Source: Alphaproteobacteria bacterium 41-28
GTDB taxonomy: Bacteria > Pseudomonadota > Alphaproteobacteria > UBA9655
Assembly: GCA_001897795.1 (NCBI GenBank)
Contig: MKUL01000037.1
Coordinates: forward strand, 124,001 to 188,000
DNA: 64,000 bases
Direction of reading: 5' to 3'
Shown: positions 34,662-43,356 of the stretch, in pieces
How positions within the stretch are numbered: position 1 is the stretch's first letter
Layout of the letters: each line of letters begins with the position of its first letter
The notes under the pieces: model-generated
What the model was told of the DNA's origin: nothing
What the model saw: only the letters and a program-made list of their open reading frames with translations
The model's database searches: none
Made by a program: the position numbers and the translations under genes

Positions 34662-35935
34662 TCTGTCACTCCTTCCAGGTAAAATAAAGCTGCCCTTGCT
34701 TTAGCCCCCTCTGCTTTAATTTGCTGCTGCTCTAACTCGATTGTTAATTCGCGACTAAAAGCAAGAAGCACTGACGCTATTTCTACCGTAGCGCTTTGAT
34801 AGGCGAATAAACTTGCTTTGGAATTTTGCTTGGCTTCAGGAACCAATTGTTTTTCATAAAGAGTCTCACGCTGGGCAAAACGTTGCCAAAAATCATACTG
34901 CGTTCTTAGATCTTTAAGTAAATCGCGATAATGAATTTGCCGATCGAGTTGAGCGGCTGTAAATTGACTGGAAGTGGCTTGAAAGTGTCGATCTTGGCGG
35001 TTGGGCGTAAAAATCGGTAAATCCATCGTGACACTTGCACTAATCATGTCACTACGGCGTCCGCCACAACACGAGAAGCGGCCTTGACGAATACCATAAC
35101 CTGCATCAACCATTACACCTGGTTTGTATTGCTCGTTTGCTAAGGCGACCTCATTTCGGGCAACTTCGACATTCGCGGCATCCACTTTCAATAAAGGATG
35201 CTGATATAAGCAAGTTTCTAAAGTATCAAGAGGTAGGGGATTAGGCCATTGTGGCAAGCTATTTGATAAAGGACGATTCGCATCAGCTTTACCAATATAA
35301 CGGCCTAGCTGAGCCCGCAGTACATCAATTTGTTGCTGAATTTGAATGACTTGGTCATCAAGGCGAGAAAGTTCTAATTGCGCTTGCGTAACATCCGATA
35401 GAGTTCCTTTTCCAGCACTATACAGTGATTCCGCCGCTTTTAACAATTGGCGGTATAAAGATTGATTCTCTCGAACAACATGGGCCGCTTGTGTCCAATA
35501 ATAAAGGTTAAGCCAGATTTCGCGCACAGTACGTACTAAAAAAACCTTTTGATCTTCGAATTTTCTTTTTTCTGCGTTTGATTTTTCTTGAGTTTGTTTT
35601 GATTTTATGGCCAGTGTGTCTCCAGGTGGAAAAGATTGCTGCACGCCTATTTCGACCATTGTCATATCATCTTGGGTAAAGCTGAACGAATTGGCGGGAA
35701 CATTTACTGCACCTGTCACAAGTTTCGGATCGGGTAATTGACCATCTGCAATAGCTTGTTGAGCAAAGGCTTCGCTGGTAGCTTCTAAACGCTGCAATTC
35801 TGGAGCGTTAGCAATCGTAATACGTTCCACTTCAGGTAGCGTGAGCGGCACCGGTTCTGCCACCAGAGCTTTGCTTACTCCAAACAACAAGATGTAAAGG
35901 ATAGAATTAATCTTGGTTATTTTCCTCCCTAACAT
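34658..35935 (-). CDS. cusC: CusC-type outer-membrane efflux channel
   Basis: The 425-aa TolC/OEP-family protein has a signal peptide (ILYILLFGVSKALVAEP) and two helical repeats of the outer-membrane efflux fold (LPEVERITIANAPELQRLEA; NVEVARNEVALANEQYKPGV). It is the first gene of the cusCBA operon, with AAGGGA before the ATG. No cusRS regulator is nearby. The upstream region carries ATGCGTA-type dyads, one inside the 40-bp repeat at 36051, which may be its operator. Confidence 0.9.
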   Translation of the reverse strand: MLGRKITKINSILYILLFGVSKALVAEPVPLTLPEVERITIANAPELQRLEATSEAFAQQAIADGQLPDPKLVTGAVNVPANSFSFTQDDMTMVEIGVQQSFPPGDTLAIKSKQTQEKSNAEKRKFEDQKVFLVRTVREIWLNLYYWTQAAHVVRENQSLYRQLLKAAESLYSAGKGTLSDVTQAQLELSRLDDQVIQIQQQIDVLRAQLGRYIGKADANRPLSNSLPQWPNPLPLDTLETCLYQHPLLKVDAANVEVARNEVALANEQYKPGVMVDAGYGIRQGRFSCCGGRRSDMISASVTMDLPIFTPNRQDRHFQATSSQFTAAQLDRQIHYRDLLKDLRTQYDFWQRFAQRETLYEKQLVPEAKQNSKASLFAYQSATVEIASVLLAFSRELTIELEQQQIKAEGAKARAALFYLEGVTE

Positions 35936-36050
35936 CTATATCCCTTATGTACCTATTTTTTGTTTTTGGGGTACTTTTCTAGCATTTATTCTAGCTTTGA
36001 TATCAAAATCTTATCATGCGTACTCTACGTATACAACCAGCAACCGAGGC

Positions 36051-36090
36051 AAATTATGCGTACAATACGTTATTGAAGAAAATGGCAACT
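36051..36090. repeat. 40-bp direct repeat flanking the tra module, left copy
   Basis: The sequence begins AAATTATGCGTACAATACGT and matches 47690-47729 in 39 of 40 positions, same orientation. The two copies bracket the whole traC-traM block. It contains an imperfect dyad (TTATGCGTA/TACGTTAT-like); a related ATGCGTACTCTACGTAT lies at 36016-36032. Confidence 0.8.
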
Positions 36091-36094
36091 GTAA

Positions 36095-38512
36095 TTATCC
36101 AATTTTCTTCACCAATTGCGGCCTATGCTGCTTCTGTTCGAGCTTCTTCAAGTTTTTCTGCTGGCTTTTATCGCTTATTATCTTGTTCATAGCTGCACCA
36201 ACTTGACGCTGGACAGCTTCTTTGCCCAGCTTGCTCTTGACTGCGAGATCGTTAAAATCAGTAAACTCCTTTGAGCTCAATGCTTGTTCGCCAGGTGCAA
36301 AAACAGGGAAAATCGCCTTACCACCCACAGCTTTTGCTGCTTCCTCAGCCTTGATGCGACCGGGGTTAATTCCTCGAGTCGCTTCCAAGTGCCGATCATC
36401 ATCACCTGCAATAATGATAGGCTTCTCAGGGAATTTCTCATGCAGAGCGCTGGCAACAGAGAGTAAATTGCCCGCGTCCAATGCTGCAACAGTGGGCTGG
36501 CCAAGCGCCTCGGCCAAGCTGGCAGCGGTGGCATAGCCTTCCGCGATCACCAGCGTCGACGCAGAAGCTACAGCCTGCATGCCGCCAACAGGATGGAAGC
36601 ATCCTTCCTTCCGGCTGTCCTTGGCAAATCGCTTGGTGTTGTCCTCTTGGATGGTCTGCATTGACCACTGCTTGCCATCTACATCGAAGATGGGGATGTA
36701 AGTTTTCAGGCCATCCTTGTCGGTGAGTGCGCCTGGATGGGCTTGAATGCCCTTAGCTTGCAAGTACGAGGTCGGTTTGACAATGGGCACCAAGTTGTCC
36801 ATTTGTTGATTTACACGCTGCGTCGCAGCGTGTTGCAGAAGATCTTTCTCAGCCGCACGTTCGGACAACTTTGTAGCCGCTTTAGCTCTCAGCTTCGCTT
36901 TCTCCTGTGGATCAAGAGAATAGCCCTTAAATTTCCACTTTATGTCACGACCCGTGCGATTGTTCTTAATGTAGCCAGCTGGGTGACCGTTGAGATGCCC
37001 CACGTAGAAGCCAGCTCGCTCGCCCTTCTTATCTCCCTCGACGCCAATCCGGTGTTTCTTGCCATCCATGATGGGATGTTCACCGGTCACTTGACAGTCA
37101 AGCAAACGTAGTGCCTCAACAAACTCTTCCCTTGGCGTCATGGCAGGTTCTTGCTGGCAGGACACGTTGTTAGGCTTCCATTGTTCAAGTTTCTCTATGT
37201 CTGCCTTGGGACCGATAGTCCAGGATTTCGCAACTGTATCCCATAAGGCACCAGCAGCTTTGGCCGCACCACGTTCGTCATAGGGCACAGCCAAATAAAC
37301 AGGCTCCTGGGTGGTTTTCTGACCGTGAGGCTGAAGTTGAGGTGTCTGAGCTTCGACGCCCACTGCTCCTTGCGCCCATTTTGCAAAAGGAGCAACATCA
37401 ATATCTTGCGGCACATACCAGGACTGTTGTTGACGATCCCAACGTGCTCCCAGGCCTTTGGCTTCGTCCTTTTCCTCATACGGAACAGTGATATACTGCT
37501 GTTCGTGCAGCTTGTGGTTTACGATGGGGCTCTGCGAGTCAGCATCAATTTTTTGTGATTGCAAGCTCGTCCTGTTCACTTGATCTTGCTCAGGCTGAGC
37601 CTGCTGAACTTGCTTTTGCTCGAAAGCCAGCACAGAGTCATGGATTTTTTCAGCCTCAGATGATGCCCGAAAAATTTCCAATGGATCATCCTGGAGAATC
37701 TTGATCCAAGAACCGACGTAAGCCGTGTGCTGTTTTGGATCGTGACCAATGCCAAGCGCGTCACCCAGGATCATCGAGGCAATTTCGGCGCGAAGTTCTT
37801 CCTTGGCATAACCCTCACTTCCGAACGGGTGCACCTGGTCACGATTAAGACGCGATGGGTGCCCCGTCCAATGCCCCAACTCGTGCAAGGCCGTTGCGTA
37901 ATAATTGTCGTTGCTTGGGAACTGGCCTTTGTCGGGAAGGTGAATGCTATCTGTCTCACGCTGATAGAAGGCGTGATTATTCTCGCCATGATGGATGAGG
38001 GTAGCCCCAGACGTATTCAAGATGTTCGCGGCACGGTCGTTGATCTGTTCCGTCTGTGCCTTCTGCTGAATGGGTGGTAAACCGTCAATCTGCTCGCCAT
38101 TGAACACGGTTGCAAAGAATACGCGGGGCCGTTCAAGCCTTACAGTTTCTTTAACCCTATGGCCTTTTGCATCGAGAACGGGCTTACCCTTGTCATCGAG
38201 TTTGTCTTGCTCTTCGCTGAATTTCCAGTATTGAACCGGCGTGCCTTTCTCTCCTTCACGCACCTGGGCACCTAGGGCAGTCGCTTGCTTGTACGTCATC
38301 CAGCGTGAATCGCTCAGGCTAAACCTGTGACCTTGTGCCATCAAGTGAATGGCGTTAATGCCTTTGTACCTTTTGCCAGTGGCTGGATTCATTGGCAGAC
38401 ACGAATTGGGTTCCCCTGGCTCTAATTTTTTTTGCCAAGGTGCTGTGCCAGCCTTAAGCTGATCGATCAACTTCTCGGCGACAATTTCATGAAATGGTTT
38501 CTGTGGTTCCAT
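36095..38512 (-). CDS. traC: TraC-type DNA primase with ArdC-like antirestriction/metallopeptidase domain
   Basis: The 805-aa multidomain protein has an ArdC-type N-terminus (FHEIVAEKLIDQLKAGTAPW), a zincin-like motif HELGHWTGHPSRL, two DUF5710-like repeats (YLAVPYDERGAAKAAGALWD), and a C-terminal TOPRIM primase region (VIAEGYATAASLAEALGQPT, then IIAGDDDRH). In RP4, TraC primase travels with the transferred strand and primes its complement; ArdC domains protect incoming ssDNA. The start is the ATG at 38512 with GAGGAG upstream. It is the last gene of the leftward tra operon. Confidence 0.85.
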   Translation of the reverse strand: MEPQKPFHEIVAEKLIDQLKAGTAPWQKKLEPGEPNSCLPMNPATGKRYKGINAIHLMAQGHRFSLSDSRWMTYKQATALGAQVREGEKGTPVQYWKFSEEQDKLDDKGKPVLDAKGHRVKETVRLERPRVFFATVFNGEQIDGLPPIQQKAQTEQINDRAANILNTSGATLIHHGENNHAFYQRETDSIHLPDKGQFPSNDNYYATALHELGHWTGHPSRLNRDQVHPFGSEGYAKEELRAEIASMILGDALGIGHDPKQHTAYVGSWIKILQDDPLEIFRASSEAEKIHDSVLAFEQKQVQQAQPEQDQVNRTSLQSQKIDADSQSPIVNHKLHEQQYITVPYEEKDEAKGLGARWDRQQQSWYVPQDIDVAPFAKWAQGAVGVEAQTPQLQPHGQKTTQEPVYLAVPYDERGAAKAAGALWDTVAKSWTIGPKADIEKLEQWKPNNVSCQQEPAMTPREEFVEALRLLDCQVTGEHPIMDGKKHRIGVEGDKKGERAGFYVGHLNGHPAGYIKNNRTGRDIKWKFKGYSLDPQEKAKLRAKAATKLSERAAEKDLLQHAATQRVNQQMDNLVPIVKPTSYLQAKGIQAHPGALTDKDGLKTYIPIFDVDGKQWSMQTIQEDNTKRFAKDSRKEGCFHPVGGMQAVASASTLVIAEGYATAASLAEALGQPTVAALDAGNLLSVASALHEKFPEKPIIIAGDDDRHLEATRGINPGRIKAEEAAKAVGGKAIFPVFAPGEQALSSKEFTDFNDLAVKSKLGKEAVQRQVGAAMNKIISDKSQQKNLKKLEQKQHRPQLVKKIG

Positions 38513-38558
38513 CAAAGTCTCCTCTTAAATTATAAATGGTCCTCTGCGATTGAGAGAG

Positions 38559-38798
38559 TCACGCTTTCTCTTGTGTGTCATCAAGCAGAGCATCCATTAA
38601 GTCAGCATCGCTTTCCATCGCATCTTGTTCGCTTAAAGCGTCCTCCAAGAACGCACCCGCCTGGTCAGCCTCCTCGGGATCAAACTCAGCCTGATAACCG
38701 GGCGTCAATGCATCTTTCAACTTCTCAGCAACGACGTCTACCGCATTGGCTTGGTCGTCAAAGGCACTTTCTTCTTGAATAGTGACTTGTTTATTCAT
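38559..38798 (-). CDS. Small acidic protein in the traD position
   Basis: The 79-aa very acidic protein (many Asp/Glu, ending [14 protein letters not shown]) lies between the primase and topoisomerase genes, exactly where RP4 has the small traD. AGGAG precedes the ATG. Similarity to RP4 TraD cannot be judged by eye, so the symbol is withheld; the position and operon support a transfer-related function. Confidence 0.65.
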   Translation of the reverse strand: MNKQVTIQEESAFDDQANAVDVVAEKLKDALTPGYQAEFDPEEADQAGAFLEDALSEQDAMESDADLMDALLDDTQEKA

Positions 38799-38843
38799 TA
38801 TTTTACTCCTCTTTGTGTGTATGTTTAAGTAAAACTCTTATTT

Positions 38844-40907
38844 TTACTTCTGAATACTGACCACTGCGCACTGAACACTATAGTCAGGTCGACCTTTCAA
38901 ATCTGGGTATGTTTGCTTACAGTTGGGAAAGTTACTGCATCCCCACCAAAAATGTCCTTTTTTCTTACTCGGCCGGCGTGCTAAACCACTGCAACAGACC
39001 ATGCATTTGTGGAGTGCGGATGCTTCTGCTGTTTCCTTGTCACCAATAATAGTTACAGCACTACTATTGGCCTGCATGACTTGGTCGCGGATGAAAGCTT
39101 CTTGCTTTGCAATGAAGGACTCCAGCTCAGCGGTGCCCAGCTCTATCTCTTTCAACATGCGCTCAAAGAGGGCCGTAAGAACCGGGCTTTTTACGTCATC
39201 AGGAAGCGCGTCGATGACGCTACGGCCTAAGGGAGTGCTTATGATGTGCTTGCCTGTGAGTTCTAAAAACTTGCGCCGCTTCAATTCAGAAATGATCGAA
39301 GCGCGGGTTGCAGACGTGCCAATGCCATCGCCCGCACGCAGAAGCTTCTTATGCTCGGAATCATCGACGAATTGGTGAATGTTCTCCATCGCCCGCGTTA
39401 GCGTACCCTCAGTAAATCGTGCTGGTGGTTTGGTTTTTGTATCCTTTCGGGTGATCTCGATACAAGTTACGCTATCGCCTTGTTTCATGGTGGGAAGTTT
39501 TTGACGAGAACTCTCATCCCGCTCTTTTCCAGTATCCTCGTGAGCTTGTTCGAACACGTCGCACCAGCCGTTAGATGTAACAACCTTACCGCTCGCAGCA
39601 AATGTCTCGCCAGCAATATCGACATTGACCGTTGTGCTCATGTACTCGTGGTGGGGATAGAATTGTGCGAGGTAAGCACGGACGATCAGATCATAAATAT
39701 TGCGCTCACGTGCACTCAATTTTGCTTTATCGCCCTTGTGCATTGTCGGTACGATGCCGTGGTGCGCCGTGATTTTTGTATCATCCCACGTCTTGGATTT
39801 GATACCTGGATCAGCCCCATCAACCAGGGAAGACAGTTCGGGATTCACGTGCTTTATGGCTTTTAGAACACTGGGTGCGTCTGCGTACTGTGATTCTGGT
39901 AGGTAAGCACAATCCGTGCGAGGGTAGGAGGTCAATTTATGAGTTTCGTAGAGGGCTTGGCACGTATTCAAAACGTCTTCAGCACTGTACCCGTATTTGT
40001 TCGAAGCTAGAACCGTAATATCTGACAACGCAAAAACGAGCGGTTGATTTTTCTTCTTGGGTTCTTGGATGTACACGGAAATGGTGCCTTGTTTGCCCTT
40101 GATTGTCTCAACAACTGCATTTGCAACAACCGTATCGACAAGGCGACCTTCACTATCAAGCCCGGCTTGATTCTCTTTTACTTTCCAAGCCGCAACAAAC
40201 GTACCGCCCGGATGCTGAATTTCAGCCAGAAGAGTATGATACGGAGCCGGCTTAAAAGCCTCAATTTCCCGATCTCGTCTCACAACAAGGGCCAATGTTG
40301 GCGTCTGCACACGCCCCACAGTCAATAGAGCCTGCGAACCACCGCGCTGTGCCCGCAGCGTATAAGCACGACTGAGGTTCATCCCGATAAGCCAGTCGGC
40401 CCATTGGCGCCCTCTGGCAGCATTCGCCCAACCACGATAACGGCCATTTTCCGTTAAAGCGTCAAGACCACGCTTGATAGAAACGCTATCCTGCGCTGAC
40501 ACCCAAAAACGGCGCACTGGCTTAGTATTATGAAAGTGTTCCAAAATCTCATCAACCAGCAATTGACCCTCCCGATCAGGATCGCCCGCATTTACAATCT
40601 CTTTAGCTTCCTTGATGAGCTTGCCAATCAAGGCGAGCTGCTTCTTCGCCTCAATTTTCGGTCGGAGAATCCAATTTTTCGGAATGATGGGAAGTTCATC
40701 GACACGCCAGATCTTCTTGCCGTTAGTGTTGCGTGGCACGTTCTCATGAGTATATTCGTCTGGCTCAGCTTGTTCAAACATGTGCCCAAAGCACCAAGTT
40801 ACTTTGTCAGTGGCGCACTGAATGAAACCATCACCTTTGCCAGTCTCGCCAAGCTCACCAGCAATGGCTCTTGCGACGGATGGTTTTTCAGCAATGAAAA
40901 GACGCAT
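38844..40907 (-). CDS. traE: TraE/TopB-type DNA topoisomerase III
   Basis: The 687-aa type IA topoisomerase has FIAEKPSVARAIAGEL, the TOPRIM motif NAGDPDREGQLLVDEIL, the catalytic-Tyr motif TSYPRTD, the NxHxH-like region after KITAHHGIVPT, and a C-terminal zinc ribbon CMVCCSGL...WWGCSNFPNC. In IncP systems the traE product is this enzyme, thought to resolve DNA during or after transfer. The ATG at 40907 is the right start: the only upstream ribosome-binding signal is a run of ten Gs (coding strand) between the traF stop and this ATG. Confidence 0.92.
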   Translation of the reverse strand: MRLFIAEKPSVARAIAGELGETGKGDGFIQCATDKVTWCFGHMFEQAEPDEYTHENVPRNTNGKKIWRVDELPIIPKNWILRPKIEAKKQLALIGKLIKEAKEIVNAGDPDREGQLLVDEILEHFHNTKPVRRFWVSAQDSVSIKRGLDALTENGRYRGWANAARGRQWADWLIGMNLSRAYTLRAQRGGSQALLTVGRVQTPTLALVVRRDREIEAFKPAPYHTLLAEIQHPGGTFVAAWKVKENQAGLDSEGRLVDTVVANAVVETIKGKQGTISVYIQEPKKKNQPLVFALSDITVLASNKYGYSAEDVLNTCQALYETHKLTSYPRTDCAYLPESQYADAPSVLKAIKHVNPELSSLVDGADPGIKSKTWDDTKITAHHGIVPTMHKGDKAKLSARERNIYDLIVRAYLAQFYPHHEYMSTTVNVDIAGETFAASGKVVTSNGWCDVFEQAHEDTGKERDESSRQKLPTMKQGDSVTCIEITRKDTKTKPPARFTEGTLTRAMENIHQFVDDSEHKKLLRAGDGIGTSATRASIISELKRRKFLELTGKHIISTPLGRSVIDALPDDVKSPVLTALFERMLKEIELGTAELESFIAKQEAFIRDQVMQANSSAVTIIGDKETAEASALHKCMVCCSGLARRPSKKKGHFWWGCSNFPNCKQTYPDLKGRPDYSVQCAVVSIQK

Positions 40908-40912
40908 AATTT

Positions 40913-40922
40913 CCCCCCCCCC
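40913..40922 (-). promoter_or_regulatory. Ten-G ribosome-binding tract before traE
   Basis: Ten consecutive Cs on the plus strand form a G10 tract five bases from the traE ATG, with its first base inside the traF stop codon. It is the only Shine-Dalgarno-like sequence. Homopolymers of this length slip readily, which would alter ribosome-site strength or spacing. Confidence 0.55.
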
Positions 40923-41461
40923 TACCAAGTCATAACTGGAAAGATCACGGTTTTGATGTGTGAACGGTCGATGGGGCCAAAGTAACGACCATCAAACGAT
41001 GTCGCATTCACATCGGACATCAAAAGCAACTCCGTCTTGCTCAGCGCATAATGATCGACCGTGTAACACGGCAAAGGCCTCCCAATAGTGTCAGCCTTGA
41101 TCGGTGTGCTGTGAGGCAGCAGCTTACCATTCACGTACACGCCTTTATCGTTGATGCTAACCACATCATTTTGAGCAGCTAAAACTCGTTTCATCATCAA
41201 ACCGTACCCGCCAGGGCAGGTACCAGCTCCGATATAGTCCCGCGTCTTTGCTTCATCGAACACGCTATTTTGTGGTGGGCAAAATATGACGTAAGCACCC
41301 TTTTGTATTTTTTCAATCGGACTTGTCCAGTATAAACCGACAGGAATGCTCTTCGTCGTGTTGATACGCGCACCAGCAATGGTGAAAACAGCAATTAGCA
41401 CCAAAATAACCGTACCAGCGACAGCAACACTGACCGTAATAGGTTTTAACATGCGATTCAT
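40922..41461 (-). CDS. traF: TraF conjugative signal peptidase / pilin cyclase
   Basis: The 179-aa S26-family serine protease has one N-terminal membrane segment (about residues 8-30), the catalytic serine in TTKSIPVGLYW (Ser38) and the general base in MMKRVLAAQ (Lys91), close to their positions in RP4 TraF. There it removes the C-terminal peptide of the TrbC pilin and cyclises it. The start overlaps traG by four bases. Confidence 0.92.
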   Translation of the reverse strand: MNRMLKPITVSVAVAGTVILVLIAVFTIAGARINTTKSIPVGLYWTSPIEKIQKGAYVIFCPPQNSVFDEAKTRDYIGAGTCPGGYGLMMKRVLAAQNDVVSINDKGVYVNGKLLPHSTPIKADTIGRPLPCYTVDHYALSKTELLLMSDVNATSFDGRYFGPIDRSHIKTVIFPVMTW

Positions 41462-43356
41462 AGCGTGATTCTCTCTTCTTGAATTTGAATGAGCTTATCG
41501 CTTGTCTTTGGTGCGGGAATCGCAGCACGTGCCTGAAATATCGGGTCTTTGAAATAAAGCGGCTGCTTGCCATAGATGGCCGGATAGCCGGCCATATAGA
41601 TCACCATATCCCCTGCTGCCTCAATCTCGCCATTGGCATTCTTGCGAGGCCCTGGCATACGCAAGCATTCATCCGGGGTCAGCAAAGGACGTTGAACCTC
41701 TTGATAGGTACGCGATACCTGGCTCAGCATCGCAGCCGTCCGGCGGCCACTGGTTGTAATTTGTTCCTTGACGATAGTGGTCTGCCCCGTCAGCTTTGAG
41801 AGGTGTTCGGCTGTCTCGACGCGGTTGGGTGGATAAGCGTTCTGTATATGGCAGTTTGATGTAATACTTTCATCATGTCCGTAGCCCGTTTCGCGGCTCT
41901 TGAGTTGGTTAATGTCCTGACATATCAAGTAGCACTTGATCCCATATCCAGCGACAAAGGCCAACGATTCTTGTAAAACTTCGAGTTTTCCAAGGCTCGG
42001 GAACTCATCCAGCATCATGAGCAGCCGGTGTTTGTAGGAGGCAACAGGACGGCCGTTTTCAAAGTTCATCTTATCAGCTAAAAGACGTACGATCATGTTG
42101 ACCATGACGCGCACCAGGGGTCGCAAGCGAGCCTTATCGTTGGGCTGTGTAACGATGTACAAACTTAACGGATCATCAAAGTTCATCAAATCTTTGATGC
42201 GAAACTCGGAAAAACTTACGTTTCTGGCAACAACCGGATCACGATACAAGGCCAAATAGGACTTGGCCGTTGACAGAACGGAGCCCGCTTCCTCTTCAGG
42301 ACGATCCATCATGTCTCGGGCAGCATATCCAATGGCTGGATGGTTCTGACCATCTTCGTGGTCGTAGGTCGTCATCTCCACCCAAAGATCACTAATGTCA
42401 CGATTAGGATCGGCCAACATGGCGTCCACAGATGGCAAGGTAGCCGGCGTTCCTTCATTTCTGGCCTTGTAAAGTGCATGTAGGATCACGCCCACCAAGA
42501 GGGCAAAAGCGGTCTTTTGCCAGTGAGAATCCAACCCTTTGCCATCTGGGTCAACAATGAGGGTGGCGAGATTTTGCACATCCCCCACCTCATTTTCGGA
42601 CCCAAGACGGATTTCATCGAGAGGGTTCCAGCACACACCTCCAGTGCTGCTCGCTGGCTCGAAACGCAGAACTTTATTCTTGGCATGTTTCTGCCGCCAA
42701 CCGGAGGTCAAGGCCCAAAGCTCGCCTTTCAGGTCGGTGATAACGCAGCTCGCCGCCCACGAAAGCAGCGTCGGCACAACCAAGCCAACGCCCTTGCCAG
42801 AACGCGTCGGCGCATAAGTAAGAACGTGCTCCGGACCATTATGCCGCAAATAGAAGAAATTGCCGTGTCTGTCTTCCCAACCACCAACATAGACACCAGT
42901 CGTTGTCAGCGCATTCTTATTAGTAACGACTTCAAACAGGGTACGCTTGAGGGGTAGCAGGCCGGCAGCCTGAATGTCCTCCTTTTCAGCCCAACGGGCT
43001 GAACCGTGCAAATACGCGTTCGCACGTGCTGTGTTTGCGGACACAACCTTGGCAACCGCTACACCCAACAAGCCCATGGTCGAGACCAAGAGGCCCATAC
43101 TGCTAGCTCGCATAACTTCATCTGGGTAGAGGCTGTACCACTTGACTGACCATTGCAAGATTGACCAAGGTAGGTAGACATGAGCGATGTTCGCGCCAAG
43201 ACTTGCCTGGTAATTGAACGTATGTGCAAAGAACTGTGTTGCGGATTGCAAGCCAGCACTCAACGATAGCACGCCAAGCATTGGCAGCAGCTTGTTTTCC
43301 TTCGATCTTGCAGAGCGGACTTTTGGTCCAACCGCATTATTCATTTTGATCTTCAT
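41458..43356 (-). CDS. traG: TraG/VirD4-family coupling protein
   Basis: The 632-aa hexameric ATPase connects the relaxosome to the secretion channel. It has two N-terminal membrane segments (about residues 25-45 and 85-105), Walker A APTRSGKGVGLVVPTLL, Walker B LLMMLDEFPSLGKLE and the TraG/VirD4 motif LICQDINQLKSREYGY-like segment. The length matches RP4 TraG (635). Its start overlaps the traI stop by one base. Confidence 0.95.
   Translation of the reverse strand: MKIKMNNAVGPKVRSARSKENKLLPMLGVLSLSAGLQSATQFFAHTFNYQASLGANIAHVYLPWSILQWSVKWYSLYPDEVMRASSMGLLVSTMGLLGVAVAKVVSANTARANAYLHGSARWAEKEDIQAAGLLPLKRTLFEVVTNKNALTTTGVYVGGWEDRHGNFFYLRHNGPEHVLTYAPTRSGKGVGLVVPTLLSWAASCVITDLKGELWALTSGWRQKHAKNKVLRFEPASSTGGVCWNPLDEIRLGSENEVGDVQNLATLIVDPDGKGLDSHWQKTAFALLVGVILHALYKARNEGTPATLPSVDAMLADPNRDISDLWVEMTTYDHEDGQNHPAIGYAARDMMDRPEEEAGSVLSTAKSYLALYRDPVVARNVSFSEFRIKDLMNFDDPLSLYIVTQPNDKARLRPLVRVMVNMIVRLLADKMNFENGRPVASYKHRLLMMLDEFPSLGKLEVLQESLAFVAGYGIKCYLICQDINQLKSRETGYGHDESITSNCHIQNAYPPNRVETAEHLSKLTGQTTIVKEQITTSGRRTAAMLSQVSRTYQEVQRPLLTPDECLRMPGPRKNANGEIEAAGDMVIYMAGYPAIYGKQPLYFKDPIFQARAAIPAPKTSDKLIQIQEERITL

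Noticed and set aside
35940..36090. A CusR-type operator from the AAAATG[GA]CAA sequence in the repeat
   Set aside because: Only one half-site resembles the CusR box, no cusRS genes are present, and the same sequence recurs behind traM where no metal gene lies.
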